In this document: piece by piece, positions 47,601 through 57,596 of the stretch
Layout of the letters: each line of letters begins with the position of its first letter
Position numbering within the stretch: position 1 is the first letter of the stretch
Source of the DNA: Mastigamoeba balamuthi
Taxonomy: Eukaryota; Evosea; Mastigamoebida; Mastigamoebidae
Length of the DNA stretch: 64,000 nucleotides
Direction: 5' to 3'
Assembly (NCBI GenBank): GCA_902651635.1
Contig: CACRSC010000012.1
Span: 747,394 to 811,393 of the forward strand
The notes under the pieces: generated by a model
Told to the model about the DNA's origin: nothing
Database searches by the model: none
The model's input: the letters and a program-made list of their open reading frames with translations, nothing else
Program-made: the position numbers and the translations under genes

Positions 47601-49344
47601 CTACTCGCGCAAATTGACGAAACTCGAGCGCAAATACCCGATCATCGAAAAGGAGGCCATCGGAGTCATCGAGCTCACACAAAAGGCCCGACCTTACATC
47701 TTCGGCCCCCTGGTCATCAAACCCGACCACTCGAATTTGCAGTGGATGTACACCTCGCAGAACCATAGGGTGCAGCGTTGGTCTGTCGCACTGTCCGAAT
47801 TCGAGCATTCAATCGTCTACAAACCCGGTGAGGAAAACCCCATTGGGAACTACTTTTCCTGGTCAGTTCCCCTCGACAACGGTGAAGAGAAAGTCTGTTG
47901 GTTGGTTCAGGCCAGCACAATCGTCAAGAACTGCGCATGCTACGAGCAGGACATCGCGGTTATCAAGTCCTTCGTTAATTCGACAGCTCACGAGGTCGTC
48001 AACGGGGTCATCATACTCTCTGCAGAGCCACTGAAGGACATTCTAGCCCATATATTCGCCCTTGGTCACTCCGTACCCTACGTGGGTCATGGAGGCATCG
48101 CGCGCACGACAGCTTCAATTGAATCGGCCATCAAGTGGCCTGGCATCGCCAACTGCATTGCAAAACTCGTTCGCGAGTGCCCAACGTGCCAGAAACTTCG
48201 AGCAATTCGTCCACATGCAGGCGAAATGGGCACTACACGTGCAGAGTCGCCGTTCGAATTCCTGTTCATGGACCACATCGGGAAGCTCACTGAGTCCAAC
48301 AACAAGCACTACATCCTCACTGTCATCGATCGATTCTCGCTATGGACCTGGCTCGTCGCCACCGAGTCCACAGATGTGGAGGAAGTCATGGATGCATTGT
48401 GGAAGTATGTCTTCAGTTCCAAGTCGTTCCCGCGGACAATTGGTACGGACGGCGCAGGTGCATTCAAGTCCGAGGAGTTTTCCTCGATGCTGAAGGGCCT
48501 CGACATCAATCATCACATCTCGGTGCCGCACCACCCACAAGGTCATGGAGTCGTCGAAGTCCGCAACAAGCAGGTCGTGGACATCGTTTGTGCAGTAGTG
48601 AAGGACGACAAGGACTGGGACGTCAGCCTCCCTGCAATTTCCCTCGCCATAAACTGCGTGGTGTCACGGTTGCTCGGAACATCACCGTTCCGCGTAATCC
48701 ACAACTTCGAGCCACGTCTCCCACTCAACATTGCCGTTGGAGGACAGCAGGCCAACAAGGACATCAAGAAGTCGGACGACCAGTACGAATTCGCCCAGCG
48801 CAACGTTGTTAAAGTTTCCGAATTGTTCCCCGTCGTCCAAGAACTCCAAAAACGCATCGAGGACGAGCACCGCACAAGATACATCGCATCTGCCAAGGGC
48901 AAGACGTCGTACCAGCCCGGGGACTACATGATCCTGTGGAGCAAGCGGGACGAGAAGCTCGACCTCGCATGGTCAGGATCGTTTGTTGTTATCGGCACTC
49001 ACAGGGACTCGAACGTCATCTACGAAATCGAAAGCCTTGTCAATCACGTACGCAGCACTGCGCACGTGGACCGTCTTCACTTCTTCTACCCTGGGGACAT
49101 GACCCTCGAGCAGCTCTCGAAGGAAGCTTGCAACAGGGGCGAGTTCCTCATCGAGAACGTCTACAAGCACAGGCGCAAGAACGGAAAATTGTATTTCCGT
49201 ATCAAGTACGTCGGTTTCCCTGACGTGACAGACGACCACTCCGACACATGGAACGTCTACGAGAACGTTCGTTGGTGTGCTCCGATCAAGGAGTACATGA
49301 ACATCCACAAGATCGCCAAGCCGAAACTCTTCAAACGGGGGTAG
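44610..49344 (+). pseudogene. gag-pol region of the LTR element (fossil)
   Basis: Rough layout: gag about 44.6-45.6 kb ending in a CCHC knuckle, protease-like about 45.9-46.3 kb, reverse transcriptase about 46.5-47.3 kb, RNase H about 47.4-47.9 kb, integrase about 48.0-48.9 kb, chromodomain about 49.1-49.3 kb. All expected parts are recognisable. The region is disrupted by about one or two breaks and is annotated here as a relic only. Confidence 0.88.
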
Positions 49345-49457
49345 GCGAAATTCGTCATTACGATTTCGGAGAGGTCCTTCCCCGACACTGAGTGACAGCA
49401 GCCCAGCTGCTTACACACAACATCTCCTACAGTTCTTCCTTTCACGGAGAGGGGGAA

Positions 49458-49553
49458 TGTAGTGATCTTCTCACCCCAATTCTCACCTCAACGTCACCAA
49501 CACCCGATATCAAAACAGAGCTCTCTTTCCCTTCGTTTAGTCACACCCTCACA
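49458..49553 (+). repeat. right long terminal repeat (96 bp)
   Basis: Matches 44030-44125 at about 98%. It is preceded by the purine-rich tract GGAGAGGGGGAA and followed by TTAG, the second copy of the target duplication. Confidence 0.92.
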
Positions 49554-50087
49554 TTAGAACAATGCCAAAATTCTTATGTGTTTCACATTTCTGGCTCATC
49601 ACTGATCTTCAATCCTACAATGTGATTTGCTGTTCTCACTGTGCTTCATGTGTGACAAGTGTGCCACAGAATGGAGCACATAGAGTCCTAGAAGAGTGGG
49701 CACTTGTGCATTGCACCCCGTTTCTGAAAGCAAATGACAAAGCACAATAACGGGGTTGTGCTCAAGGGAAAAAAAACCTTGCTTATGCCTGCCATCGAAT
49801 AATGATTTCATTTCACGATGGCAGGCCATAAGGAAGAAAATTCTTCCTTATGGACTCGCACAACCCCGTTACCCGACCCACAAGGATTGTTGCTGTGTTT
49901 GAAGGCACACTAGCTCCTGGTGGTGTCAGGATCTGTTTATTGTGCAAAGATGATGATAGATAACCTGCTGGGAGAGCAAGGGGGAGAATGAGGCTCTCAG
50001 TGGCCCTCCACTGCAGCACCGTCTCACCTATTGACAACCTCCAACAAAGGCAGGAGGGAAGGGGGACACGGGTCAAGCGGATCCTCT
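49554..50087. other. AT-rich island (right part) containing a MITE
   Basis: The AT-rich composition seen before the LTR element resumes here and ends near the glutamine synthetase stop. Besides the MITE at 49748-49871 I see no gene. The stretch from 49872 may hold the 3' UTR of glutamine synthetase. Confidence 0.5.
49748..49871. mobile_element. MITE-like element with 13-bp terminal inverted repeats
   Basis: TAACGGGGTTGTG (49748-49760) is the exact reverse complement of CACAACCCCGTTA (49859-49871). Read as TA plus an 11-bp TIR, this gives a TA target duplication, as in Tc1/mariner-type elements. The 124-bp body has two further hairpins (GCCTGCCATCG/CGATGGCAGGC and CCATAAGGAAGAA/TTCTTCCTTATGG) and no coding capacity. 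It is non-autonomous. Confidence 0.75.
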
Positions 50088-51779
50088 TCAGTGGTTGATG
50101 AGGTAGTCCATAATGTGCGAGCCGAAGGTCTTCTGGAGCCACGCCGACTCCTTGAGGATCTTCTGCGTCTGCTCGCGGCAGCTGGGCAGCCTCTTGAGGC
50201 CGCGCTGCGCGAGCTCCGCGTCAGTCAGCGCGTCGACGTTGACCCTCTGCTGCTCGGGGCACTCGAGCTTGCGCTCGATGCCGTCCAGACCCGCGGCGAG
50301 GATCGCGGCGCACAGCATGTAGGTGCTGCCCGACGCGTCGCCTCCACGGTACTCGATACGCGTGTCCTGCACGTCGGTGATGTCGGGGATGCGGATCAGC
50401 GCGGTCCTGTTGTTCGACCCCCAGCAGGCGACGCCCGGAGCCTCGTGGCCGGGCTTCAGGCGCTCGAACGAGCCCTCGTGGCGAGCGAAGATGGCGGTGA
50501 TCTCGGGGGCGTGCTCGATCATGCCCGCGGTGAACTGCCTGCCGATCTCGCTGATCTCGCCGGCGGTCTTGCCGCCGAAGACGTTAACGTGCGTCTTGAT
50601 GTCGTACAGGGCGTTGTGCTGGTGGTAGCCGTTGCCCGCGAGGTCCGCGAGGGGCTTGGGGAGGAAGATGGTCTTGAGGTTGTGCTTGTGGCCGACCATG
50701 CGGATGAGGCTCATGGCCGTCACCAGGTCGTCCGAGTTCTTCTTGGCGGGCGTCAGCTTCAGCTCGACCTCGTTCTGGCCGGGGCCGTTCTCGTGGTGGA
50801 TGCGCTTCACCCTGCAGCCGGCCTCCTCGAGGCGGTCGCCGAGCTCGTGGCGGATCTCGAGGCCCTTGTCCTCGGGCGGCATCGAGCAGTACGTGGCCTC
50901 GTCGTGGGGGGTCCCGTCCTGGTTCAGGAAGTACCACTCGAGCTCGCCGAACTGCGACGCCTCGAAGCCCATCTCGTTGCACTGCCACCGGCGCAACGTC
51001 AGACGTGTTGGATTTTTCCCTTTGACCACGTGTACAACGCTGGCGAGAACGCGCAGGAGCAGAAGGCGAAAACCGAGAGATGGCGTGCCTTGTGGAGGAC
51101 GTTCAGGAAGGCCGAGCGGATGCAGCCGGGGTGCGGCTTGCCCTGGAACAGGACGTTGCAGAGAACGCGGGCGATCCTCGTCGTGCCGAAGCTGCGAGTC
51201 GGGAGAGGGCCGGTGCGCGGGAGGAAAACCGGTGGGTGAAGTTGGTTAGGAAATTGCTCCTGAGAAGCGCCGGAGAAGCCTGAAATTGGGTGTGGCGGCA
51301 TATTGAGCTCACGTGTACACGGCGAAGGTCTCCATGTCGGGCATCAGGCGGACGTCCGAGTTGTTGACCTGGGCGAGGCCGGGGATCGACGAGCCGTCCA
51401 CCCCGACGCCTGCGGTGTGCACACGGTTGTGAGCCGTCGGTTTCTTCGAGAAACCGCAGAAGACGCAGGCAGCGAGGAAAAAGGGGCGCCGGCTGAATTC
51501 AACAGAGACGATCGGGCACGCAGGACCACGCACCGGACTTGGAGAACTTGGGGAGCAGATCGATGTTCTCCTCCATGCAGCGGAGCTGGCCGGTGATGTC
51601 GCTGAAGAGGAACTGCACATAGTTGAGCCCCTCGCTCTTGAGCTGCTTCACGACCTCCTCGATCTGCGAAAAGACCGGAGGGCCAGCCCAGCCAGTCCAA
51701 GCCAGTCAGGAGTTGCGGACCCGAGGCGGGCCAGCCAGCCACGGGGCAGCAGAGGGACACGTACAGGCTTCTGGGCCAT
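50088..51779 (-). CDS. glnA: glutamine synthetase, bacterial type I, 5 exons
   Basis: CDS complement(join(50088..50981,51089..51191,51313..51409,51534..51663,51765..51779)), 412 aa. The first exon has only 15 nt (MAQKP). The enzyme makes glutamine from glutamate, ammonia and ATP. It is a type I (GlnA-like) enzyme, not the usual eukaryotic type II: VDGSSIPGLAQVNNSDVRL, NGPGQNEVELKL, GNGYHQHNAL, CWGSNNRTALIRIP and EYRGGDASGSTYM are type I motifs. The adenylylation loop of long bacterial forms is not evident. The fourth intron (50982-51088) needs a GC donor (AAG|GCACGC). Introns are 101-124 nt. It was probably acquired from bacteria anciently, since it now has introns. Confidence 0.92.
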
Positions 51780-52043
51780 GGTTGGTGTGTGGGTGGGTAG
51801 GTGCTGCACTGGGTGCGACAACTAGATAATGAGCAGAGACGGAGCACCGGGTCCACGTCTCGTGCTCCTGCTCCGGTTCTTCTCCGGTGATTTCTCCCGC
51901 GTGGTATCTCCGCGATTCGCGGATCTCGGCAATATCACGATCTTGCGTCCGCGGGAGGGAGATTTCAACGTCTGTTTGACCGTTAGTTATTAGAGGAAGG
52001 AAAGTGGGCCATCTCATTGCGTTATTCGCCACTAATAACAACA

Positions 52044-52525
52044 ATGTCCAAGACCCCTGCAGAGGTACGGCGCCCCACAACAGCCCCCCTCACCATCCCA
52101 CCCTCCCTCCTCTTCATCCGTGTCTGTGTCAACCACAGAGCGGCGGTTGGGAGTGCTCTTTTATTTCCGGGTGTCTTTAAACGCTCTCTGAATGAAGGCA
52201 ATTAATGAACTTCGATCCTGATGGTCTGCACCTATCCCGCAGCTGCCGCCCAACTTTGACAGCTGGCCCGAGGAGGACAAGAAGGCCTTCCGTCTGTACG
52301 GCAAGGTCCCGCGTGGCGTAGACTCCTCGAAGAAGGGCCAGAAGGCACGCCTGTAATTTTTACCCGACTCTACTGCTCTTTTCCTTCCTGCGGCGTGCAC
52401 ATTGCTGTTGCCATGTGCTCCTCGTGCAGACGGCACTCACACGCCTCCAACGGCAGACTGTCTTCGACAGCGCGGACTACTACTCGCAGAAGCACCCGGG
52501 GGCCACGGCGCCCGCGCCCAAGTGA
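52044..52525 (+). CDS. endosulfine/ARPP-19/Igo family phosphoprotein, 3 exons
   Basis: CDS join(52044..52064,52243..52344,52430..52525), 72 aa. The hallmark FDSADY (family FDSGDY) lies near the C-terminus, after YGKVPR and LQRQ, as in yeast Igo and human ENSA. In that family the Ser is phosphorylated by Greatwall/Rim15 kinase, turning the protein into a PP2A-B55 inhibitor. The second intron (52345-52429) has a GC donor (AAG|GCACGC). If it is retained, translation ends four residues on (KARL, then TAA), giving a protein without the phospho-motif. The protein is shorter than the animal ones (about 120 aa). Divergent from glutamine synthetase. Confidence 0.8.
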
Positions 52526-52953
52526 GCCCAGTCGACCAGGCAATGCTCGCGGAAGGAGAGGACGACAGGGAAAATTAGTTAGGGATGTGTGGGCGTGGTC
52601 ACGAGCGCGGTCCTCTCTTTCCCGGCAGCCACCCGTGTTCTGCGATAGCCAGGCCGCGGGGCGAGCGTCTGGTGTGTGTTCCTCCTCCCTGTGTGCCGCT
52701 CTCTGCACACACCCTGCGCCCCTCGCGTTCTCTGTTCGAAAACAGCGCTGTTTTGAAAACAGAAACACACTTGTTGGATCGCCTTGCGTCTCGGCGTTTG
52801 CTCTCGAAATCGGGGGCGCACTTGGCAGCCCGGCGCCTGCGTTTGCACTGCAATACGGACCGAGAGAGATATTGCACGTACGCAGTCCAGATCTTTCCGA
52901 GATATTTGGTTTGTCAGACGCGCACAGTCACGCGCACCCCGCCGGCCCGCCCC

Positions 52954-53884
52954 ATGCTCAAAGCGATCCTCAAGGGCGCGCTGTGGTGCCTGCACTCGGG
53001 CCTCGCGGTCGCCTTCGTCCTGCGCTCGCTCCGCTGGCGCGCGCTCGGCGCCTACCGCCGCCTGCTGCCGCCGCCCGCGTCGGCCTACGCCACCCAAATC
53101 GCGCGCGTCTCGTCCCTGCGCCAGCGCCCCGCGCACATCGCGCTGGCGCTGCCCCTGGACACGCTCCACGACCTCTCGGCAGTCGCGAGGGTCGTCTGGT
53201 ACTGCGTGGCCGCGCGCGTGCGCTGCGTCAGCGTGCACGACCCGCTCGGACTGCTGCAGTCGGCGCAGGGGATCCGCGCGCTCGCCGACGCCCTGCGCAG
53301 GACCCGCGCCGGGGTGCAGCTGCCCGGCCCCTCGGCGCGCGCCGGGCACGCTCTGCGCGTGCGGAGCGCGGCGGGGGACGTCGCGGAGGTGGCGGTGCCG
53401 TTCGCGTTTGACGGCGCTGCCGAGGACGGCGCAGAGGCGGGCGAGTGGACTGTCAACGTGACGAGCGCTGCCGACGGGCGCGGCGAGATCGTCGAGCTCG
53501 CGAGGAACGTCGCCGGGGTCGACCCCGCGGCCATCACGTGCGACTACATCGAGAGCAACCTCAAGGGTACGCCCCCGCTGGCCTCGCTGGTGTGGTTGGG
53601 TTGGGGGAGTTGCTGACATTGGCGGCCCCGCTTGCAGCGACGCAGGGGCAGCCTGACCCAGACCTGATGATCATCTTCGATCAGACACTGGTCATGTCTG
53701 GGTTCCTGCCATGGCAGATCCGCCTGACAGAGTTCATGTACGTTCCACCGGCTTCTGTTTTGTTGGGTGCTCGCTCATCGTGCCTTGTCTCAGACGTGCG
53801 AAGCCGCTCGACCTGTTTGGGTGGGAGGAGTTTGTTGAGGCCGTGGATAGTTACTCGAGGCGGAACAAGAGGTTTGGTAAGTGA
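52954..53884 (+). CDS. NUS1: NUS1/NgBR subunit of cis-prenyltransferase, 3 exons
   Basis: CDS join(52954..53566,53638..53737,53794..53884), 267 aa. With a DHDDS-type partner it makes the long polyprenyl chain of dolichol for N-glycosylation. A hydrophobic N-terminal segment would anchor it in the ER. The diagnostic C-terminal part is present: PDLMIIF, GFLPWQIRLTEF, then EEFVEAVDSYSRR and the terminal RFGK, carrying the RxG motif needed for catalysis of the complex. The weakly conserved middle is usual for NUS1. Introns are 71 and 56 nt. Confidence 0.88.
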
Positions 53885-53977
53885 GGTGCTGGTTCCGTGT
53901 GGGCACCAATACAACTTGATTTGCGTGATCTTTATTCCCCCAGAAGATCTTCTCTCCTCATTCGAGGCGAATCTGCT

Positions 53978-54889
53978 ATGTTCCACACGCGCCGCGCGCT
54001 GTTTGGGCGCACGGGCGAGCTCGTCGCCAGTCGCGCTGACCCCTCAGCTGCCCCCGTGCCCGAGACGAGTCGCTTCACGACCTTCGAGGCTCTGCTGTGG
54101 TTCGCGCGCGCGTGCTCCCTGCGGCGTTCTGACCCCCGCACGCCCCCGCAGTGTCCCACAGTCGTTCCTGCACGACAATGTGAGGGCGAGGAAGGAGCTA
54201 GCCGCGCTCCGAGAGGTCGCCTTGCTCGGCGCCAAGCTCGATGCAGTCTCGCGCGCCCTGGAGAGGGAGCTTTTGCACGCGGGCGCCCTTCAGGAGTGCC
54301 ACACGCGCATCTACACAGGTGGGGAGATTCATCTATCTTCAATTCCAGGAATTCTCAGAGTGCGTGTTGTGGCGGCTGCGCAGCGGACAGTGTGGCCTGC
54401 GTTGCTCTTCGGCCCCTGTTGGCGCAGGCCCGCAGCGTGTGCGCGGCGAACGTCGGTGTGCTGCAGAGGGAGTCGTCCGCCATGGTGGCCAGGCTTGCGG
54501 AGCTCGAGGAGGCCGTCGCGCTGCACGCGGATGCAAACAGGGGCGTCGCTGAGGAACTTGCAGCGGACCCTCTCTGTGCCCATGTGGCCACTGCCAAGGT
54601 CGCAGAGCCCAGGCCATTCTTGCTTGCTCTGACCAAGCCCTGGCAGGAGTGTGTGGCTGCCGTCGAGGAGCTGCTGCTGCTGCGCATCGACGCTGTGGTA
54701 CTGGGGCGCCTTGCTGCCGACTGCGAGCCTTGGGAGTCGGCAATACGGAAGATAGAGGAATCGGCACGAAGAGCACACGTGGTACCGGAGTTTCCCAAGC
54801 TGGCACTGCCTGCCCAGGGGCCTGTGCTCCCTCCTGACGACAACAATGGTGGTCACCAAAGTCCGCCGTTGTGCTCGCAGATGCCATAA
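53978..54889 (+). CDS. unrecognised alpha-helical protein, about 3 exons
   Basis: Best model join(53978..54022,54162..54318,54384..54889), 235 aa. The second and third exons encode long charged helices (KELAALREVALLGAKLDAVSR, then AMVARLAELEEAV), probably coiled coil, followed by a helical region with a proline-rich end. The join 54318/54384 is well supported by phase; the first intron (54023-54161) and start are less certain. No family recognised; a subunit of a tethering or cytoskeletal complex is possible but unsupported. It starts 93 bp after NUS1 on the same strand. Confidence 0.55.
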   Translation: MFHTRRALFGRTGELVASRADPSAAPVPETSRFTTFEALLWFARACSLRRSDPRTPPQCPTVVPARQCEGEEGASRAPRGRLARRQARCSLARPGEGAFARGRPSGVPHAHLHRWGDSSIFNSRNSQSACCGGCAADSVACVALRPLLAQARSVCAANVGVLQRESSAMVARLAELEEAVALHADANRGVAEELAADPLCAHVATAKVAEPRPFLLALTKPWQECVAAVEELLLLRIDAVVLGRLAADCEPWESAIRKIEESARRAHVVPEFPKLALPAQGPVLPPDDNNGGHQSPPLCSQMP

Positions 54890-55359
54890 CGTTTTGTAAT
54901 ACAGAGTTAGACGTTCCAATTAAATGTACTGATTGATGTGCATTACAGAGGGACACAGCGTCCGTTTCAGGATCACCCAAAGAGGTCCTTGTAGCTCGGG
55001 GTGGCATTGAGGCCATCGGGTGGCCTCAGGAACGCGCCGCAGTGCGGGGAATAATGAGATGCTGGTATTGCCGCAGGCAGAAGCAGACAGAATTCTGAGC
55101 GTCTGGGATACAGTACCGGCAATAACCCACCCGATCTGCGGTATGGAAGCGGATTCAACGCAGCTCAGTGTGGTATATTGTCAAGCGTGATGCCGTGGGG
55201 GCACTGCTGCGCCTCGGGTGGCGGCCGGGGCTGGGGCTGGTCTGATCCGAGTGAATTTGCGTCATCTTTTGCGTCAGCTGACTCGATACCCTTCTCTTTT
55301 TTTTCGTCCCTCCCCTTCGGACACACGGTCTTTGCTCTTCCTCTTCGCAACAACCAGCC
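54890..55359. other. intergenic region before TCTP
   Basis: 470 bp with no supported gene. The last 120 bp are pyrimidine-rich (CTTCTCTTTTTTTTCG, CTCTTCCTCTTCGC), which would suit the promoter or 5' UTR of a highly expressed translation-linked gene, as TCTP is in animals. Confidence 0.4.
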
Positions 55360-56371
55360 ATGTTGATCTACAAGGACGTCTTCTCTGGTACTCACGCCCG
55401 CCCCGCCGCGCGCGCGGCCTGCTTTCATTCGTGTCCCCCCGGTTTTTCTGTGCCTGTGGCGCTCGGCTTCCGCATTGGCCTGCGCCTTTTGCACCTTTTC
55501 TGCGCTGAGCGGGGGCGCCCAATGCACCTTTGCTCACCCGCGGCCCGCACCACCGCGCAGGCGACGAGCTCTGCTCGGACTCGTACCCCGTCAAGGAGGA
55601 GGGCTGCTGCTACGTTGTCGAGGGCAAGGTACACACCTCCCCGCTCTTTTTCATTCCTACAGTTTTCTCGCCTTGCCCGCCCGCCGCTCACCCGCCCGCC
55701 CCGTCCCTTGCGCGCCGCGCAGATGATCACCGTCGAGGAGGGCGGCGACTACGGGATCTCGGCCAACCAGGACGAGGACGCCGAGGCCGGCGCGGCCGCC
55801 GACGGCATCCTCTCGACCAAGGAGCAGGTCATCAACTTCGTCCAGGCCCACCGCCTGACCGAGACCTCGTACACCAAGAAGCTCTACATGGCGTACGCTA
55901 CCCCATCCTCCTACCCACCGCCCCTGGGCGGACAACCCTCCCTCCCTTGCCGCAGGGGCCCCTCTGACGCGGGTGTGCGATGTCGCTGCGCAGGTACATC
56001 AAGGCGTACATGGGCAGGCTGAAGGCCCACCTCGAGCAGACCAACCCTGGCCGCGTCGCCGCGTTCCAGGCCGAGGCCGCCACCTTCGTCAAGGGCATCA
56101 TCTCCAAGTTCGACGACTACCGCTTCTTCATCGGCTCGTCGGTGCGTGTGCCGTCGCCGCTGGGAGGGGCAGCCGGGCGGGATTGTATTTTCGTGGCGAA
56201 TTCAATTTGCGAATCAAATCAAATTGGACTCAAACTCACCCGCGCGCGCTGGCGACCCCCGTTGCGCAGATGGACTCGGACGCGATGAACCCCATCATCT
56301 TCTACAAGGAGGACGGCATCACCCCCTGCATGTACCTCTTCAAGGACGGCGTCTCTGAGGAGAAGTACTAA
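55360..56371 (+). CDS. TPT1: translationally controlled tumour protein homologue (TCTP), 5 exons
   Basis: CDS join(55360..55387,55561..55628,55723..55892,55994..56141,56270..56371), 171 aa (human 172). It is a conserved growth-linked protein with a Mss4-like fold. It begins MLIYKDVFSGDELCSDSYPV, has EGGDYGISANQ in the loop region, AYMGRLKAHLEQ in the helical hairpin, and ends with IIFYKEDGITPCMYLFKDG. Introns of 94-173 nt are all GT-AG. Confidence 0.96.
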
Positions 56372-56739
56372 CTCGGCCGAGGAGCTTCTTTAAAGCCGCG
56401 CGGGGCTGGGGTGCACGTTGGATTGACACAGACCCCCACAGCTCTCACGGGCACGGGGGTTCGAGACCACCGCCCTCCGTGAACCCAGTTCGATCGAAAT
56501 AAACACCCCAGCTTCGATGCCCCAAACCACCCCCATCCAGCCAAGTCCAGTCGAGTGCCGGTTGAAGGAGCGGCGTATTGCCGAGAGCGTTCGATTTGCC
56601 CGTGGCTTCTGCTGCTTTTCCTCACGTCCAAGAAGCTGTGCTGCGTGGGGGCGCGTGGTGAATCTCGGCTATCAGCAAGGATCTGTTGTGCATAAACTAT
56701 TTTGGCGTCGTTTGAAGCACTTCCCCCGTGTGAAAGAAA
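56372..56739. other. intergenic region after TCTP
   Basis: About 370 bp with an AAATAAAC (near 56497) that may end the TCTP transcript. No other feature seen. Confidence 0.4.
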
Positions 56740-57162
56740 ATGTCTGTCAAGAACTCGGACCAGATGATCCTCGAGCGCTCGTCCACCCGCGTGAGCGCGC
56801 CTCCGGGCGGCAAGAGCTCCATCTGCTTCTGCGACGGCTCGCAGAACGAGGCCCCCGCCCCCAGGGTTCGCTGCCACCGCCAGCGCCTCAACTCCCCCCC
56901 TCGTCCCGTTAACTTACGTTGCCCCTCTTTGCTGGCGTTGACCTCAATGCTAACCTTCAACTGCCTTTGCCACAGAGGGGCCAGCAGCAGCAGCAGCAGC
57001 AGCAGCAGGCTGCCCCGCCCCGTTCAGGCCCCGGTGCAGCAGCAGCAGCAGCAGCAGCAGCAGCGCCAGAACCAGCAGCAGGAGTCGGCGCCGGGCAAGG
57101 CGCACACCTCGGTCCGCGTGTCGAACCCCCCGGGCGGCAAGAGCTCGATCTTCTTCGGCTAA
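56740..57162 (+). CDS. HN1/Jupiter-like small protein with a glutamine tract
   Basis: The first exon (56740-56865) encodes SSTRVSAPPGGKSSICF and the end encodes TSVRVSNPPGGKSSIFFG: two copies of the R-V-x-x-PPGGKSS motif typical of HN1/Jupiter microtubule-associated proteins. They flank a Gln-rich tract. The best spliced model is join(56740..56865,57028..57162), 86 aa, using GTTCGC and CGTTCAG; the unspliced frame is also open (140 aa), so splicing is uncertain. An AGC run (about 56982-57008) and a CAG run (about 57036-57064) make this locus prone to length change. Confidence 0.65.
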   Translation: MSVKNSDQMILERSSTRVSAPPGGKSSICFCDGSQNEAPAPRVRCHRQRLNSPPRPVNLRCPSLLALTSMLTFNCLCHRGASSSSSSSSRLPRPVQAPVQQQQQQQQQRQNQQQESAPGKAHTSVRVSNPPGGKSSIFFG

Positions 57163-57596
57163 GCCGGGGAGCGAATGCCGGGGCCCATGGCGGTCGGGCA
57201 GCAATCAGAGTCGCGCGAGGTCTGAGTATTTCGCGCCATTTTTGCCCCCGAAAACCCACCCTCGCCACGTAGCACGAGGCCCTCACCGAACGATTTCCAC
57301 CCCACGCACACCCTCGTAGTGCCTTAAATACAGAGTAGTGTTTGGCAAAGGCGCGACTAGCGACCTCTCCGTGTCCCCCCAGCCCTGTCACGTGACTGCC
57401 TGTCAGCAGGAGAATCACGGCAGAATTCCTGATCCACGATCAGTCCGGGCGATCGAGCGCATGCCCTCTAGACATTCATTCAAATTCAGCGCCAAAGAAC
57501 AACCGGGTAAGGACAGTCCAAATGGTATTTCAATTGATTTGCTGCTTTGGTGATTTCCAGTGTTCACCCAGGCACAGAGCACCCGCCGGCGCTCTT
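57163..57596. other. intergenic region between convergent genes
   Basis: About 430 bp between the HN1-like gene and the S28 peptidase stop. No gene supported. TTAAATACAG near 57325 is the only A/T-rich element noted. Confidence 0.4.

Larger units (their letters stand above)
44030..49553 (+). mobile_element. LTR retrotransposon, Ty3/gypsy type (chromovirus), fossil copy
   Basis: A complete-length element about 5.5 kb long. It has 96-bp terminal repeats at both ends starting TG and ending CA, flanked by a 4-bp target duplication (TTAG), and a purine tract just before the right repeat. The two terminal repeats are about 98% identical, so insertion is fairly recent on the scale of this genome. 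Parts in order: leader, gag with a CCHC zinc knuckle, aspartic-protease-like region, reverse transcriptase with YIDD, RNase H, integrase with a zinc-binding region and DDE core, and a C-terminal chromodomain. The coding part shows about one or two breaks. The family normally integrates into chromatin marked for its chromodomain. Confidence 0.92.
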
